A DNA stretch of 17,793 bases, taken from NCBI GenBank assembly GCA_964505475.1, contig CAZDIJ010000058.1, positions 1 through 17,793 of the forward strand. Reading direction: 5' to 3'. The notes below the pieces were generated by a model. The model saw only the letters and a list, made by a program, of their open reading frames with translations, was not told the origin of the DNA and did no database searches. Shown in pieces: positions 9,263 to 17,793 of the stretch. The first letter of the stretch is position 1; the number at the start of each line of letters is the position of its first letter. Source of the DNA: JAGXQV01 sp964505475 (GTDB taxonomy: Bacteria; Pseudomonadota; Gammaproteobacteria; Burkholderiales; Sulfuricellaceae). Position numbers and translations under genes: made by a program.

Positions 9263-9759
9263 GGCAGCTCCGGCAGGGTCGAGTTGAGCGCGGCTTCGCT
9301 TTGGGCGGCGCGGAACGCCTCCAGGCGGCGCGCGAGGTCATTGTCCTGGCGCGCCAGCAGGGCGGCGGCGAACAGGGCGGCATTGGCCGCGCCCGCTTCG
9401 CCCACGGCGAAGGTGGCGACCGGAATGCCCTTGGGCATCTGCACGATGGAGAGCAGCGAGTCGATGCCTTTCAGGTAGCGCGACGGCACCGGCACGCCCA
9501 GCACCGGCAGCGCCGTCTTGGCCGCCAGCATGCCGGGAAGGTGCGCCGCGCCGCCGGCGCCGGCGATGATGCAGGCCAGGCCGCGCGCCTGCGCTTCCTC
9601 GGCGTACCGGAACAGCAGGTCGGGGGTGCGGTGCGCCGACACCACCCGCGATTCGTAGGGTACGCCGAGCTTGCTCAGCATTTCGCAGGCGTGGCGCATG
9701 ATATCCCAGTCGCTGGTGCTGCCCATGACGACGCCGATTTTTACTGGTTCGTTCATCAT
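9259..9759 (-). CDS. purE: N5-carboxyaminoimidazole ribonucleotide mutase PurE
   Basis: Converts N5-CAIR to CAIR, the step after PurK. The 166-residue class I PurE has MGSTSDWD (12-19), SAHRTPD (41-47, with the catalytic H43) and AGAGGAAHLPGM (66-77), all canonical. There are two adjacent ATGs (9759 and 9756); AAGGA lies 6 nt before the first and 9 nt before the second, so either can be used. First gene of the purE-purK-aldolase-cbbY run. Only 11 bp separate its start from the fold-back element at 9771, which lies between it and ppc, so its promoter must be inside or beyond that element, or it is read through from ppc. Confidence 0.96.
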   Translation of the reverse strand: MMNEPVKIGVVMGSTSDWDIMRHACEMLSKLGVPYESRVVSAHRTPDLLFRYAEEAQARGLACIIAGAGGAAHLPGMLAAKTALPVLGVPVPSRYLKGIDSLLSIVQMPKGIPVATFAVGEAGAANAALFAAALLARQDNDLARRLEAFRAAQSEAALNSTLPELP

Positions 9760-9770
9760 AAATTCCTTAT

Positions 9771-9907
9771 TTGAACCACGGGGAACACCGGGAAAAATCG
9801 GGGAAATCTCCCGTTGAAAGGGATTGACCGTTCACCCGCCGGGTGAGCGGCATCCTCTTCATGCTTTGCCGTAATTCCAGCATTTCCCCGTGTTCCCCGT
9901 GGTTGAA
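9771..9907. mobile_element. Fold-back MITE-like element between purE and ppc
   Basis: Ends are inverted repeats: CCACGGGGAACAC at 9776-9788 is matched by its complement at 9890-9902, with looser pairing further in. TTGAA occurs as a direct repeat immediately outside each end (9771-9775 and 9903-9907) and could be a 5-bp target duplication. The exact centre holds a hairpin, TCACCCG/CGGGTGA (about 9832-9846). A frame running through it gives a low-complexity FPRFFPVFPVV peptide, which I regard as non-coding. Repeats beginning CCAC(A/G)G(A/G)G(A/G)ACAC are widespread in environmental proteobacteria from memory. The symmetry is directly visible; mobility is inferred. It makes up most of the 190-bp gap upstream of purE. 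Confidence 0.72.
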
Positions 9908-9949
9908 CTGCGTTTTTTAGGTTCATTTCTTGGTTTCCTCGATGGATGG

Positions 9950-12757
<2,808 letters not shown>

Positions 12758-12863
12758 GTTCCCGGTTTCTTCGAGTCTTTCCTGATTGCCGCTTTCCGCC
12801 CGTTCCCTGCCGGGGCGCAATGGCGAGAAACCACGATTTTACCTTTAATAGCCGCTTCGATGG

Positions 12864-14336
12864 TCATGCCGTGCCCTTGCCCGTCAAGATGGGCATGCCG
12901 AGCAGCGGCCAGAGGAATACCACCGCGAGCGTGATGACCAGCAGCAGCACCATGCTCATCGGTATGCCATGGCGGAAGAACTCGCCGGGCGAGAACTGGC
13001 GCGAGCTGAAAGCGATCGCGTTGGGCGCGGCGCCGATCAGGAGCAGGAAGGGCATGCCGGCGGTGACCAGGGAGATGTACAGCACCACCTCGGGGGATAC
13101 GCCGAGGTAGCCGGAAATGACCAGCGCGACCGGCAGCGAGATGGCGATGGCGGCCACGTTCATGATGAAATTGGTCATCGTCAGGACGAAGGCGGCGATC
13201 GACAGGAGGAACACCAGCCAGTGCGCGTCCTTGAACCAGGACAGCCAGTGGATGGCCAGCCACTGCGCCGCGCCGGTCTGCCACAGGCAGTAGCCGATGC
13301 TCATCGCGCCGGAGAACAGCAGGATGATGTTCCAGGGGATTTCTTCCAGATCCTTGACGGCGAGCACTCCGAGGATGAAGAACGCCAGCGTCGAGGTGAG
13401 CATGATCGCGGCGCGGTCCACTCCCCGCAGCGCCGGCACCAGCGATTGCGCCGCCATCGCCAGCACCGCCAGCGCCACGATGGCGATGACGGTGATTTCC
13501 TGGCGCGAGGGCGCGCCGAGTTCGTTCGACAATTGCCGCACCCGCTCGCGCAGTCCGGGAATGCTGGCCTTCTCCGGCTTGAGGAAAACCGACAGGTAAG
13601 CCCAGATGGCCAGCACCATGGCTATGCCGATCAGGAACATGTATTGGGTGAGTTCAAAGAAACCGATGCTGCGTCCGGTGAATTCGGCGAACATGCCGGC
13701 GGCGGCGGGGCCGCGCGCCGCGCCGAGGAAGGTGATGATGCTGCCGGCGCCGGCGGCGTAGGCCATGCCGATGAACAGCGCCTTGCCGAAATTGGTCGGG
13801 CGCTCTTCCTCGCCGTACAGGGCGTAGACCGCCAGCAGGATCGGGTACATGGTGGCCGCCGCCGCGGTATGCGCCATCACCAGGGTGAGGCCGGCGGTGA
13901 CGGTGAAGGCGCCGAGCAGGATCATGCGGGTGTTGTCGCCCGCCAGGGTGAGCATCCGGTAGGCGATGCGGCGGGTCAGGCCGGACTTGGTGAAGGCCAG
14001 GCCGATGACCACCGAGCCGAAGATGAACAGCACCGCCGGGTCCATGAAGTCGCGGAAGGCTTCCTTGGCGGGGCGGATCAGGAACAGCGCCTGCATCACG
14101 CCGATGGCGATGCCGGTGATGCCGATCGGAATGACTTCAAATACCCACCAGATGCCCGCCATCAGGAACAGTCCGAGCGCGGCCTTGCCTTCGCGCGAGA
14201 GGGCGAAGGATTTGCCGGAAGGATCGACGGCGTCGGTGAGCGGCGGCAGGTAATAGACGGTGAGAAAGGCGGTGATCCCCAGCAGCAGGAAAAACCAGCG
14301 CTTGATTTCGGCGTTGTCGCGGATGGCGGCGGTCAT
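12864..14336 (-). CDS. SLC13/DASS-family anion permease
   Basis: An inner-membrane transporter of the divalent-anion:sodium symporter family (sulfate, C4-dicarboxylates, citrate or related anions), 490 residues with roughly a dozen hydrophobic segments. Family features are WWVFEVIPIGITG (63-75), GSVVIGLAF, and the late GAAPNAIAFSS (435-445). The two SNT hairpins that bind sodium and substrate in characterised members are altered: the first reads AHT (155-157, VMAHTAAAATMYPI) and the second MNV (392-394, TNFIMNVAAIAI). The loop normally like GGTGTLIGTPPN reads GAGSIITFLGAARG. Sodium coupling and substrate are therefore uncertain; bicarbonate is a possibility given the setting but is only a guess. 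Its ATG overlaps the stop of the upstream CBS gene (ATGA), so the two are translationally coupled and probably act together. Confidence 0.88.
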   Translation of the reverse strand: MTAAIRDNAEIKRWFFLLLGITAFLTVYYLPPLTDAVDPSGKSFALSREGKAALGLFLMAGIWWVFEVIPIGITGIAIGVMQALFLIRPAKEAFRDFMDPAVLFIFGSVVIGLAFTKSGLTRRIAYRMLTLAGDNTRMILLGAFTVTAGLTLVMAHTAAAATMYPILLAVYALYGEEERPTNFGKALFIGMAYAAGAGSIITFLGAARGPAAAGMFAEFTGRSIGFFELTQYMFLIGIAMVLAIWAYLSVFLKPEKASIPGLRERVRQLSNELGAPSRQEITVIAIVALAVLAMAAQSLVPALRGVDRAAIMLTSTLAFFILGVLAVKDLEEIPWNIILLFSGAMSIGYCLWQTGAAQWLAIHWLSWFKDAHWLVFLLSIAAFVLTMTNFIMNVAAIAISLPVALVISGYLGVSPEVVLYISLVTAGMPFLLLIGAAPNAIAFSSRQFSPGEFFRHGIPMSMVLLLVITLAVVFLWPLLGMPILTGKGTA

Positions 14337-14842
14337 GCTGGTTCTCCCAGGGGGAGCCGGTCGGCCAGGGCGGCGAATACGTCATCGAGCAGGACGATGC
14401 CCGCCGGCAGGCCTTCTTCTTCCACCCACAGCAAGGGCAGATTGCGGTGGATCATCAGGCAGGCGGCCTTCGCCAGCGGGTCAGTGGCGGCGAGCGGGGC
14501 GCCCAGCGGCCTCATCGCGGTGGAGAGCGGCGCGGCGAGGCGGGTTTGGACGGCGCTGGTGAAGAGCGAATCCCATACCAGCGCCAGCTCGGTGTCGATT
14601 TCCCCATAGCCTTGCGATTCGGCGGAAGGCTTCAGGTATTCCGGCTCCAGCGCCGCCAGCAGTTCGCGCGGGGTGACGATGCCGGCGGGGCGGCCGGATT
14701 CCGCCTCCAGCGCCAGGACGCCCGGCGCGCCGGATGGCGCGCGCAAAAGCGGCAACGCCGCCGCCAGTGGGGCGGCGGCGGGAATCCGCGCCAGGGTGTC
14801 GAGCGGCCGCATGATCTGGCCGATGTGTTCGGGTGTGTCCAT
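14333..14842 (-). CDS. CBS-domain protein coupled to the SLC13 permease
   Basis: A 169-residue soluble protein with two CBS motifs, about 8-65 (IMRPLDTLARI to AGIVTPRELLAAL) and 108-160 (AMRPLGAPLAATDPL to AGIVLLDDVFAAL). The linker (66-107) is rich in acidic residues. CBS pairs usually sense adenine nucleotides. The start is well supported: AAGGAG (14848-14853) lies 5 nt before the ATG. The gene overlaps the permease by 4 bp, so a regulatory subunit of that transporter is the simplest reading (inference). The promoter region upstream has been invaded by the element at 14887-15089, which begins 44 bp from the start codon. Confidence 0.85.
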   Translation of the reverse strand: MDTPEHIGQIMRPLDTLARIPAAAPLAAALPLLRAPSGAPGVLALEAESGRPAGIVTPRELLAALEPEYLKPSAESQGYGEIDTELALVWDSLFTSAVQTRLAAPLSTAMRPLGAPLAATDPLAKAACLMIHRNLPLLWVEEEGLPAGIVLLDDVFAALADRLPLGEPA

Positions 14843-14847
14843 GGCAA

Positions 14848-14853
14848 CTCCTT
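14848..14853 (-). promoter_or_regulatory. Strong Shine-Dalgarno AAGGAG for the CBS gene
   Basis: AAGGAG on the minus strand, 5 nt before the ATG at 14842. It fixes the start of the CBS-permease pair and is the strongest ribosome site in the window. Confidence 0.7.
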
Positions 14854-14886
14854 CATTCTCTTTGTTGAAATCGTGTTTTCTTGTTT

Positions 14887-15089
14887 ATGCCTCTGAACCA
14901 TTTTCAGGTGATTGCCGACCGCGACGCCCCTTCCCCTGCGTGCGGGGGAAGGCCGCACCCTGAAGGGCATGAAGGATGGGGGCAAATAGAGGCTGCCATG
15001 CGGGCAAACGCCCACTCCCCAACCCTCCCCCGCGCGCTATGCGCGCAAGGGAGGGGGGGGACGTTTGCTGAGAATAGTTTAGAGGCATG
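14887..15089. mobile_element. 203-bp MITE-like element with 21-bp terminal inverted repeats
   Basis: The left end (14887-14907) and right end (15068-15088) are inverted repeats matching at 18 of 21 positions, both beginning ATGCCTCT and ending TCAG. TTCTTGTTT stands directly outside both ends (14878-14886 and 15090-15098), a candidate 9-bp target duplication, with one extra G at 15089. Inside are two palindromes: CCTTCCCC...GGGGAAGG at 14929-14952 and a long hairpin at 15023-15055 (CCCTCCC, GCGCGC, loop TAT, GCGCGC, GGGAGGG). No gene is encoded. It fills the gap between cbbO and the CBS gene and could terminate cbbO transcription or alter expression of CBS-permease. A second end lies at 1-51 and a rearranged relative at 17528-17625. 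Confidence 0.82.
15023..15055. repeat. G/C-rich hairpin inside the 14887 element
   Basis: Seven base pairs (CCCTCCC/GGGAGGG), a 2x2 internal mismatch, six base pairs (GCGCGC/GCGCGC) and a TAT loop. The same hairpin, in the opposite orientation and with an ATG loop, lies at 17528-17560. No U-run follows, so it is not a classical intrinsic terminator. Confidence 0.75.
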
Positions 15090-15140
15090 TTCTTGTTTGG
15101 CGGCCGGCCGCGTGAATATGGCGTTGGGGTCATTTCCGCC

Positions 15141-17471
15141 TCAGCGCGTCAGCGAGGCGAACAGCGCCGGCAGTTTTTCCGGCAGACGCTGCACATGGTC
15201 GATGATGGTGTAGTTGTTGGCGCCGAAAATGCGCTCCACGTAGCGGTCGGCCTCCGGGTCCAGGGTCAGGCAGTAGGACAGGACGCCGCTGCTGCGCAAC
15301 TCCTCCGCGGCCTTCCTGGCGTCCATGCGCAGGTACTGCGGGTCGCGCTCGTCGATGTCCGCCGGCGCGCCGTCGGTGACGATCAGCAGCAGCTTGTGCT
15401 TCTCGCTGCGTTGCAGCAGATGCCGCCCGGCATGGCGCATGGCCGCGCCCATGCGGGTGGAGAGGCCGCCCTTCATGCCCGCCAGGCGCGATTTCGCATC
15501 GCCGTCGAAGCGCTGTTCGAAATCCTTGAAGCGGAAATACTGCACGTCGAGCCGTCCGTCCGAGGAGAAGCCGTGGATGGCGAAGGGATCGCCGATGCCG
15601 GAGATGGCGGTGGCCACCAGGGCGCTGGCTTCGCGGGTCAGCTCCAGCACGGTTTTCTCCGAGCCGCGCACCTTCTCGTTGGTGGATTCGGACAGGTCGA
15701 GCAGGATCACCACCGCCAGGTCGCGGCGGTTGATAACGTTGCGCATGGTGATGCGCGGGTCGGGGTTGAGTCCGATGCGCGCCGCCACCATGGCGTCCAC
15801 CGCGGCGTTGATGTCCAGTTCGTCGCCGTCTTCCAGTTTCCGCTGGCGCGAGACGCCCTGCGGGCGCAGGCGGTCGATGATCTGCTTGATGCGGTGGCTC
15901 ACGCCCTTGTGGGCGGTGAGCACCTCCTCAACCAGCGCCGGGTCGCCGCGCCCCTGGCGCCGTTCGTAAACAGTAGCCCAGTTGGGGCGGTGCAACTGCA
16001 CCTGGTAGTCCCACTCCTGATAATGGTAGGGATCGGAAACCGGCTCCTTGCCTTCCATCTGGTTGTAGGAGACACCTTCGTCCTCGTAGGGAAACAGCTC
16101 GCTGTTGAGCACCCAGATTTCCTGGGCATCGTCGCCGGCGTTTTCCACGTCGATTTCGTTGATGAATTCCATCAGGCCGACGTGTTTCCTCGTCTGGCGC
16201 TGGCTGGCCGGCAGATAAGCGCTGGATTCGCTCCAGTCGAACTGGTCGAGCGACCAGACGAAGCGGTTGTCGTCGCGGTAGGGAATGCGCAGGTTTTCCA
16301 GGATGCGCAGGCTCGGCACGGCGCGCCGGGCGGCCAGCAGGTTGAACAGGTCCAGCCCGAGATTCCAGGAGAACATGCCGTTGTCGCGGTTGGCGGCGAT
16401 GTTACTGTGGAATTGCAGGACGATACCGTCCACCTCGGCGTCGCCGCTGCGCTCGACCGGGTCGAGCAGCGCCAGGGCGGCGCGCTCCAGCAGATCGACC
16501 GACTCGTGTTCGGGGTGCCCCGGCTTGGGCAGCACCATGAAGGCTTTCCACAGGCGGCGCATGCCGGGAAACGCCTGCGCCGCGCACCATTCCACCCGCG
16601 CATCCTCGATGAAGCCGACAAAGAACTGCTGCGCCGGGGCGAGCGCCTCGGCGGACTGCGGTTCGCTGGTGTAGGCCAGGTGCGCGGCCATGTGGGCGCT
16701 CATGGCGCGGTACAGTTCCTGGCCGCTCAATCCGCCGAGATCGTCGGCGGCGTCGGGCAGGTGCAGGGCGTGCGCTTCGATGAAGGGGCGGAAGCCGAGG
16801 TAGTCGGCGGCGGCCGGGCGCAGGAAGAAATCCCGCCCCCAGAAGGCGCGCAGGTAGAGATTGAGCTTGCGCTGGCTGTCGATGAACAGGGTGCCGCGCC
16901 GCTCCTGCTGGAGGACGGCCTTGCTGTCCTCGCTTTGCAGCGAGAAATAGGCGGCCTGCCTGGGCAGGTCGCGGCGATAGGCGTCGGCGCCGAAATCCAC
17001 CCAGCGGCGCAGCCCGGACAGGGTGAGCTTGCCCAGCAGTTCGTCGAGCACTCCGAGCATCGGGCGCAGGCCGCGCGGCGCCTTGGCGGTAAGGCGGTGC
17101 AGCAGTTGCAGGTAGGAGCGCAGCAGCTCCGGGTCGCCCAGGCGGCGGGCGGCGGTGGGCAGGGTGGCGAGCACCAGGGTGAGCACTTCGCCGGAGGCCA
17201 TCGAAGCGAGCTTCATCACTGCGTGCACGCCGTCGCGGATCACATCCTCGCCGCATTCCCGCGCCACCAGGGGCATTTCGCTGAGGTAGGCGGTGAGCAG
17301 GGCGGGTTCCTTGCCCAGGTTCACGATGCCGCGCGCGCCGTCGAGCCAGTCCTTCAGTCCGGTGGGCGACATCGTCCGCGCCGCGTCGTGGAAGGAGGCG
17401 TCCAGGGTATCGGCAAGTTCGGGGGCGGCCCTGACCAGGTCGTCCCGGTAATCGTCAAGATTGATGCTCAT
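15141..17471 (-). CDS. cbbO: Rubisco-activase adaptor CbbO (VWA-domain protein)
   Basis: Partner of the AAA+ ATPase CbbQ. In characterised CbbQO systems one CbbO docks on a CbbQ ring and its VWA domain engages Rubisco so that inhibitory sugar phosphates are released. The protein has 776 residues, matching CbbO rather than the shorter NorD (about 600-640). Residues 1-560 are the family-specific, mostly helical N-terminal region with an acidic middle; 585-776 is a von Willebrand A domain with an intact metal site: DLSES (592-596), T672 (GGLSTRMG) and TDG (699-701). The start ATG 17471 has AAGGA 6 nt upstream. The 185-bp gap to cbbQ is filled by a repeat, so the two may not be tightly cotranscribed. 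NorD-like function in denitrification is the alternative; length and the cbbY neighbourhood favour CbbO. Confidence 0.88.
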   Translation of the reverse strand: MSINLDDYRDDLVRAAPELADTLDASFHDAARTMSPTGLKDWLDGARGIVNLGKEPALLTAYLSEMPLVARECGEDVIRDGVHAVMKLASMASGEVLTLVLATLPTAARRLGDPELLRSYLQLLHRLTAKAPRGLRPMLGVLDELLGKLTLSGLRRWVDFGADAYRRDLPRQAAYFSLQSEDSKAVLQQERRGTLFIDSQRKLNLYLRAFWGRDFFLRPAAADYLGFRPFIEAHALHLPDAADDLGGLSGQELYRAMSAHMAAHLAYTSEPQSAEALAPAQQFFVGFIEDARVEWCAAQAFPGMRRLWKAFMVLPKPGHPEHESVDLLERAALALLDPVERSGDAEVDGIVLQFHSNIAANRDNGMFSWNLGLDLFNLLAARRAVPSLRILENLRIPYRDDNRFVWSLDQFDWSESSAYLPASQRQTRKHVGLMEFINEIDVENAGDDAQEIWVLNSELFPYEDEGVSYNQMEGKEPVSDPYHYQEWDYQVQLHRPNWATVYERRQGRGDPALVEEVLTAHKGVSHRIKQIIDRLRPQGVSRQRKLEDGDELDINAAVDAMVAARIGLNPDPRITMRNVINRRDLAVVILLDLSESTNEKVRGSEKTVLELTREASALVATAISGIGDPFAIHGFSSDGRLDVQYFRFKDFEQRFDGDAKSRLAGMKGGLSTRMGAAMRHAGRHLLQRSEKHKLLLIVTDGAPADIDERDPQYLRMDARKAAEELRSSGVLSYCLTLDPEADRYVERIFGANNYTIIDHVQRLPEKLPALFASLTR

Positions 17472-17477
17472 GGCCGT

Positions 17478-17482
17478 TCCTT
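17478..17482 (-). promoter_or_regulatory. Shine-Dalgarno AAGGA for cbbO
   Basis: AAGGA on the minus strand, 6 nt before the ATG at 17471; supports the chosen start. Confidence 0.6.
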
Positions 17483-17527
17483 AATGTGTGTTAACGTGAA
17501 ACTCGCCAATCCTGCAAGTCTGCCTCT

Positions 17528-17625
17528 CCCTCCCTTGCGCGCATGGCGCGCGGGGGAGGGTTGGGGAGGGGGCAGTCTGCGGTTGTTTGCCCCCATCCCG
17601 GCCTTCCCCCGCAAGCAGGGGAAGG
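17528..17625. repeat. Inverted, rearranged relative of the 14887 element between cbbQ and cbbO
   Basis: The hairpin at 17528-17560 (CCCTCCC, GCGCGC, loop ATG, GCGCGC, GGGAGGG) and the palindrome at 17602-17625 (CCTTCCCC...GGGGAAGG) are the two internal palindromes of the 14887 element in reverse order and orientation. The stretch between them also matches (GGGTTGGGGAG and GTTTGCCCCCATCC). The 21-bp terminal repeats are not recognisable, so this copy is eroded or is a different subfamily sharing the core. With the 14887 element it forms a pair of inverted repeats around cbbO. Confidence 0.7.
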
Positions 17626-17656
17626 AGCAGTGGGGTTGCTGCTGGACAGTCCTGTT

Positions 17657-17793
17657 TCAGCCAAAAAAGGTTTCCACCGCCGCGTCCAGCGTGTCGCGCA
17701 TGTCGGGATCGTCGGTCAGCGGGCGCACCAGCGCCATGCGGCAGGCGCGCGCCGGGGCGATGCCCTTGGCGATGAGCTGGCCGGCGTAGACCA
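17657..17793 (-). CDS. cbbQ: CbbQ C-terminus (partial; AAA+ Rubisco activase subunit)
   Basis: Only the last 44 residues are in the window (VYAGQLIAKGIAPARAC, then MALVRPLTDDPDMRDTLDAA and VETFFG before TGA). This matches the C-terminal tail of the CbbQ/NirQ/NorQ group of MoxR-type AAA+ ATPases, especially the RACRxALVRPLTDDP pattern. The Walker motifs and the start lie beyond 17793. Location immediately upstream of cbbO and on the same strand supports CbbQ over NirQ/NorQ. The Rubisco genes are expected further upstream but are not seen. Confidence 0.8.
   Translation of the reverse strand, partial: VYAGQLIAKGIAPARACRMALVRPLTDDPDMRDTLDAAVETFFG

Noticed and set aside
8100..9383. N-terminal extension of the aldolase frame through purK
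   Set aside because: The frame is open but reads as arginine/proline-rich shadow of purK. Homology to aldolases starts at ATG 8099, 17 bp after purK ends.
9772..9932. Small peptide frame ending FPRFFPVFPVV within the purE-ppc gap
   Set aside because: It is generated by the inverted-repeat element itself and has no ribosome site or known domain.
14929..15055. CRISPR-like alternation of palindromes and spacers
   Set aside because: Only two different palindromes occur, not identical direct repeats with regular spacers, and no cas genes are present.
14885..15133. 82-codon minus-strand frame over the MITE-like element
   Set aside because: Composition is dictated by the palindromic repeat; similar peptides arise from such repeats in other genomes. 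Not a gene.
15141..17471. NorD (nitric oxide reductase activation) as the identity of the VWA protein
   Set aside because: At 776 residues it is clearly longer than NorD, no norCB genes are in the window, and cbbY and other autotrophy genes surround it. Not formally excluded without the gene upstream of cbbQ.
15087..17789. A 900-codon plus-strand open frame opposite cbbO, running into the flanking repeats
   Set aside because: Low-complexity antisense frame that begins within the right flank of a MITE and ends in cbbQ antisense; no domain pattern.

Overview
The window looks like a chromosomal segment of an autotrophic, high-GC proteobacterium. A chemolithoautotrophic betaproteobacterium (Thiobacillus / Sulfuricella / Gallionella-like) is my best guess. 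The evidence is a CbbQ/CbbO Rubisco-activase pair, a CbbY-type phosphatase, a class II ketose-bisphosphate aldolase and PEP carboxylase on one strand, together with short intergenic fold-back elements of a kind common in that group. No rRNA, tRNA or CRISPR array is visible. The species assignment is inference.

Layout. (1) Positions 1-2586 are an accessory island, visibly more AT-rich than the rest. It holds the end of a small inverted-repeat element (1-51), a broken DUF4160 gene cut by that element (52-200), and a compact type II restriction-modification locus: an XRE/C-protein-like regulator overlapping a PD-(D/E)XK nuclease on the minus strand, and a divergent D12-class adenine methyltransferase on the plus strand. 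A fold-back MITE-like element (2403-2586) closes the island. (2) Positions 2618-6009 (minus) hold a P2-type cation ATPase and a two-CBS-domain protein. (3) Positions 6113-9759 (minus) hold purE-purK-aldolase-cbbY, packed with 4-bp and 17-bp overlaps and so probably one operon. The aldolase carries an extra C-terminal Dabb domain. (4) A second fold-back element (9771-9907) separates purE from ppc (9950-12757). (5) An SLC13/DASS-type anion permease and a CBS protein overlap by 4 bp (12864-14842). (6) A 203-bp element with 21-bp terminal inverted repeats and a candidate 9-bp target duplication (14887-15089), then cbbO (15141-17471), then a rearranged inverted relative of that element (17528-17625), then the 3' end of cbbQ at the window edge.

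Function. All genes from 2618 to the end run on the minus strand. CbbQ plus CbbO remodel inhibited Rubisco and CbbY destroys the inhibitor xylulose-1,5-bisphosphate. The aldolase works in the Calvin cycle or glycolysis, and Ppc and PurK/PurE use bicarbonate or carboxylate downstream intermediates. The SLC13-CBS pair could supply an anion such as sulfate, a dicarboxylate or bicarbonate, but its substrate cannot be read from the sequence.

Most interesting items: the aldolase-Dabb fusion next to cbbY; the SLC13 permease with altered SNT sodium motifs coupled to a CBS protein; a third CBS/transporter theme with the ATPase; the small R-M island with an unrecognised nuclease; and at least three families of fold-back intergenic elements, one of which truncated DUF4160 and lies on both sides of cbbO.
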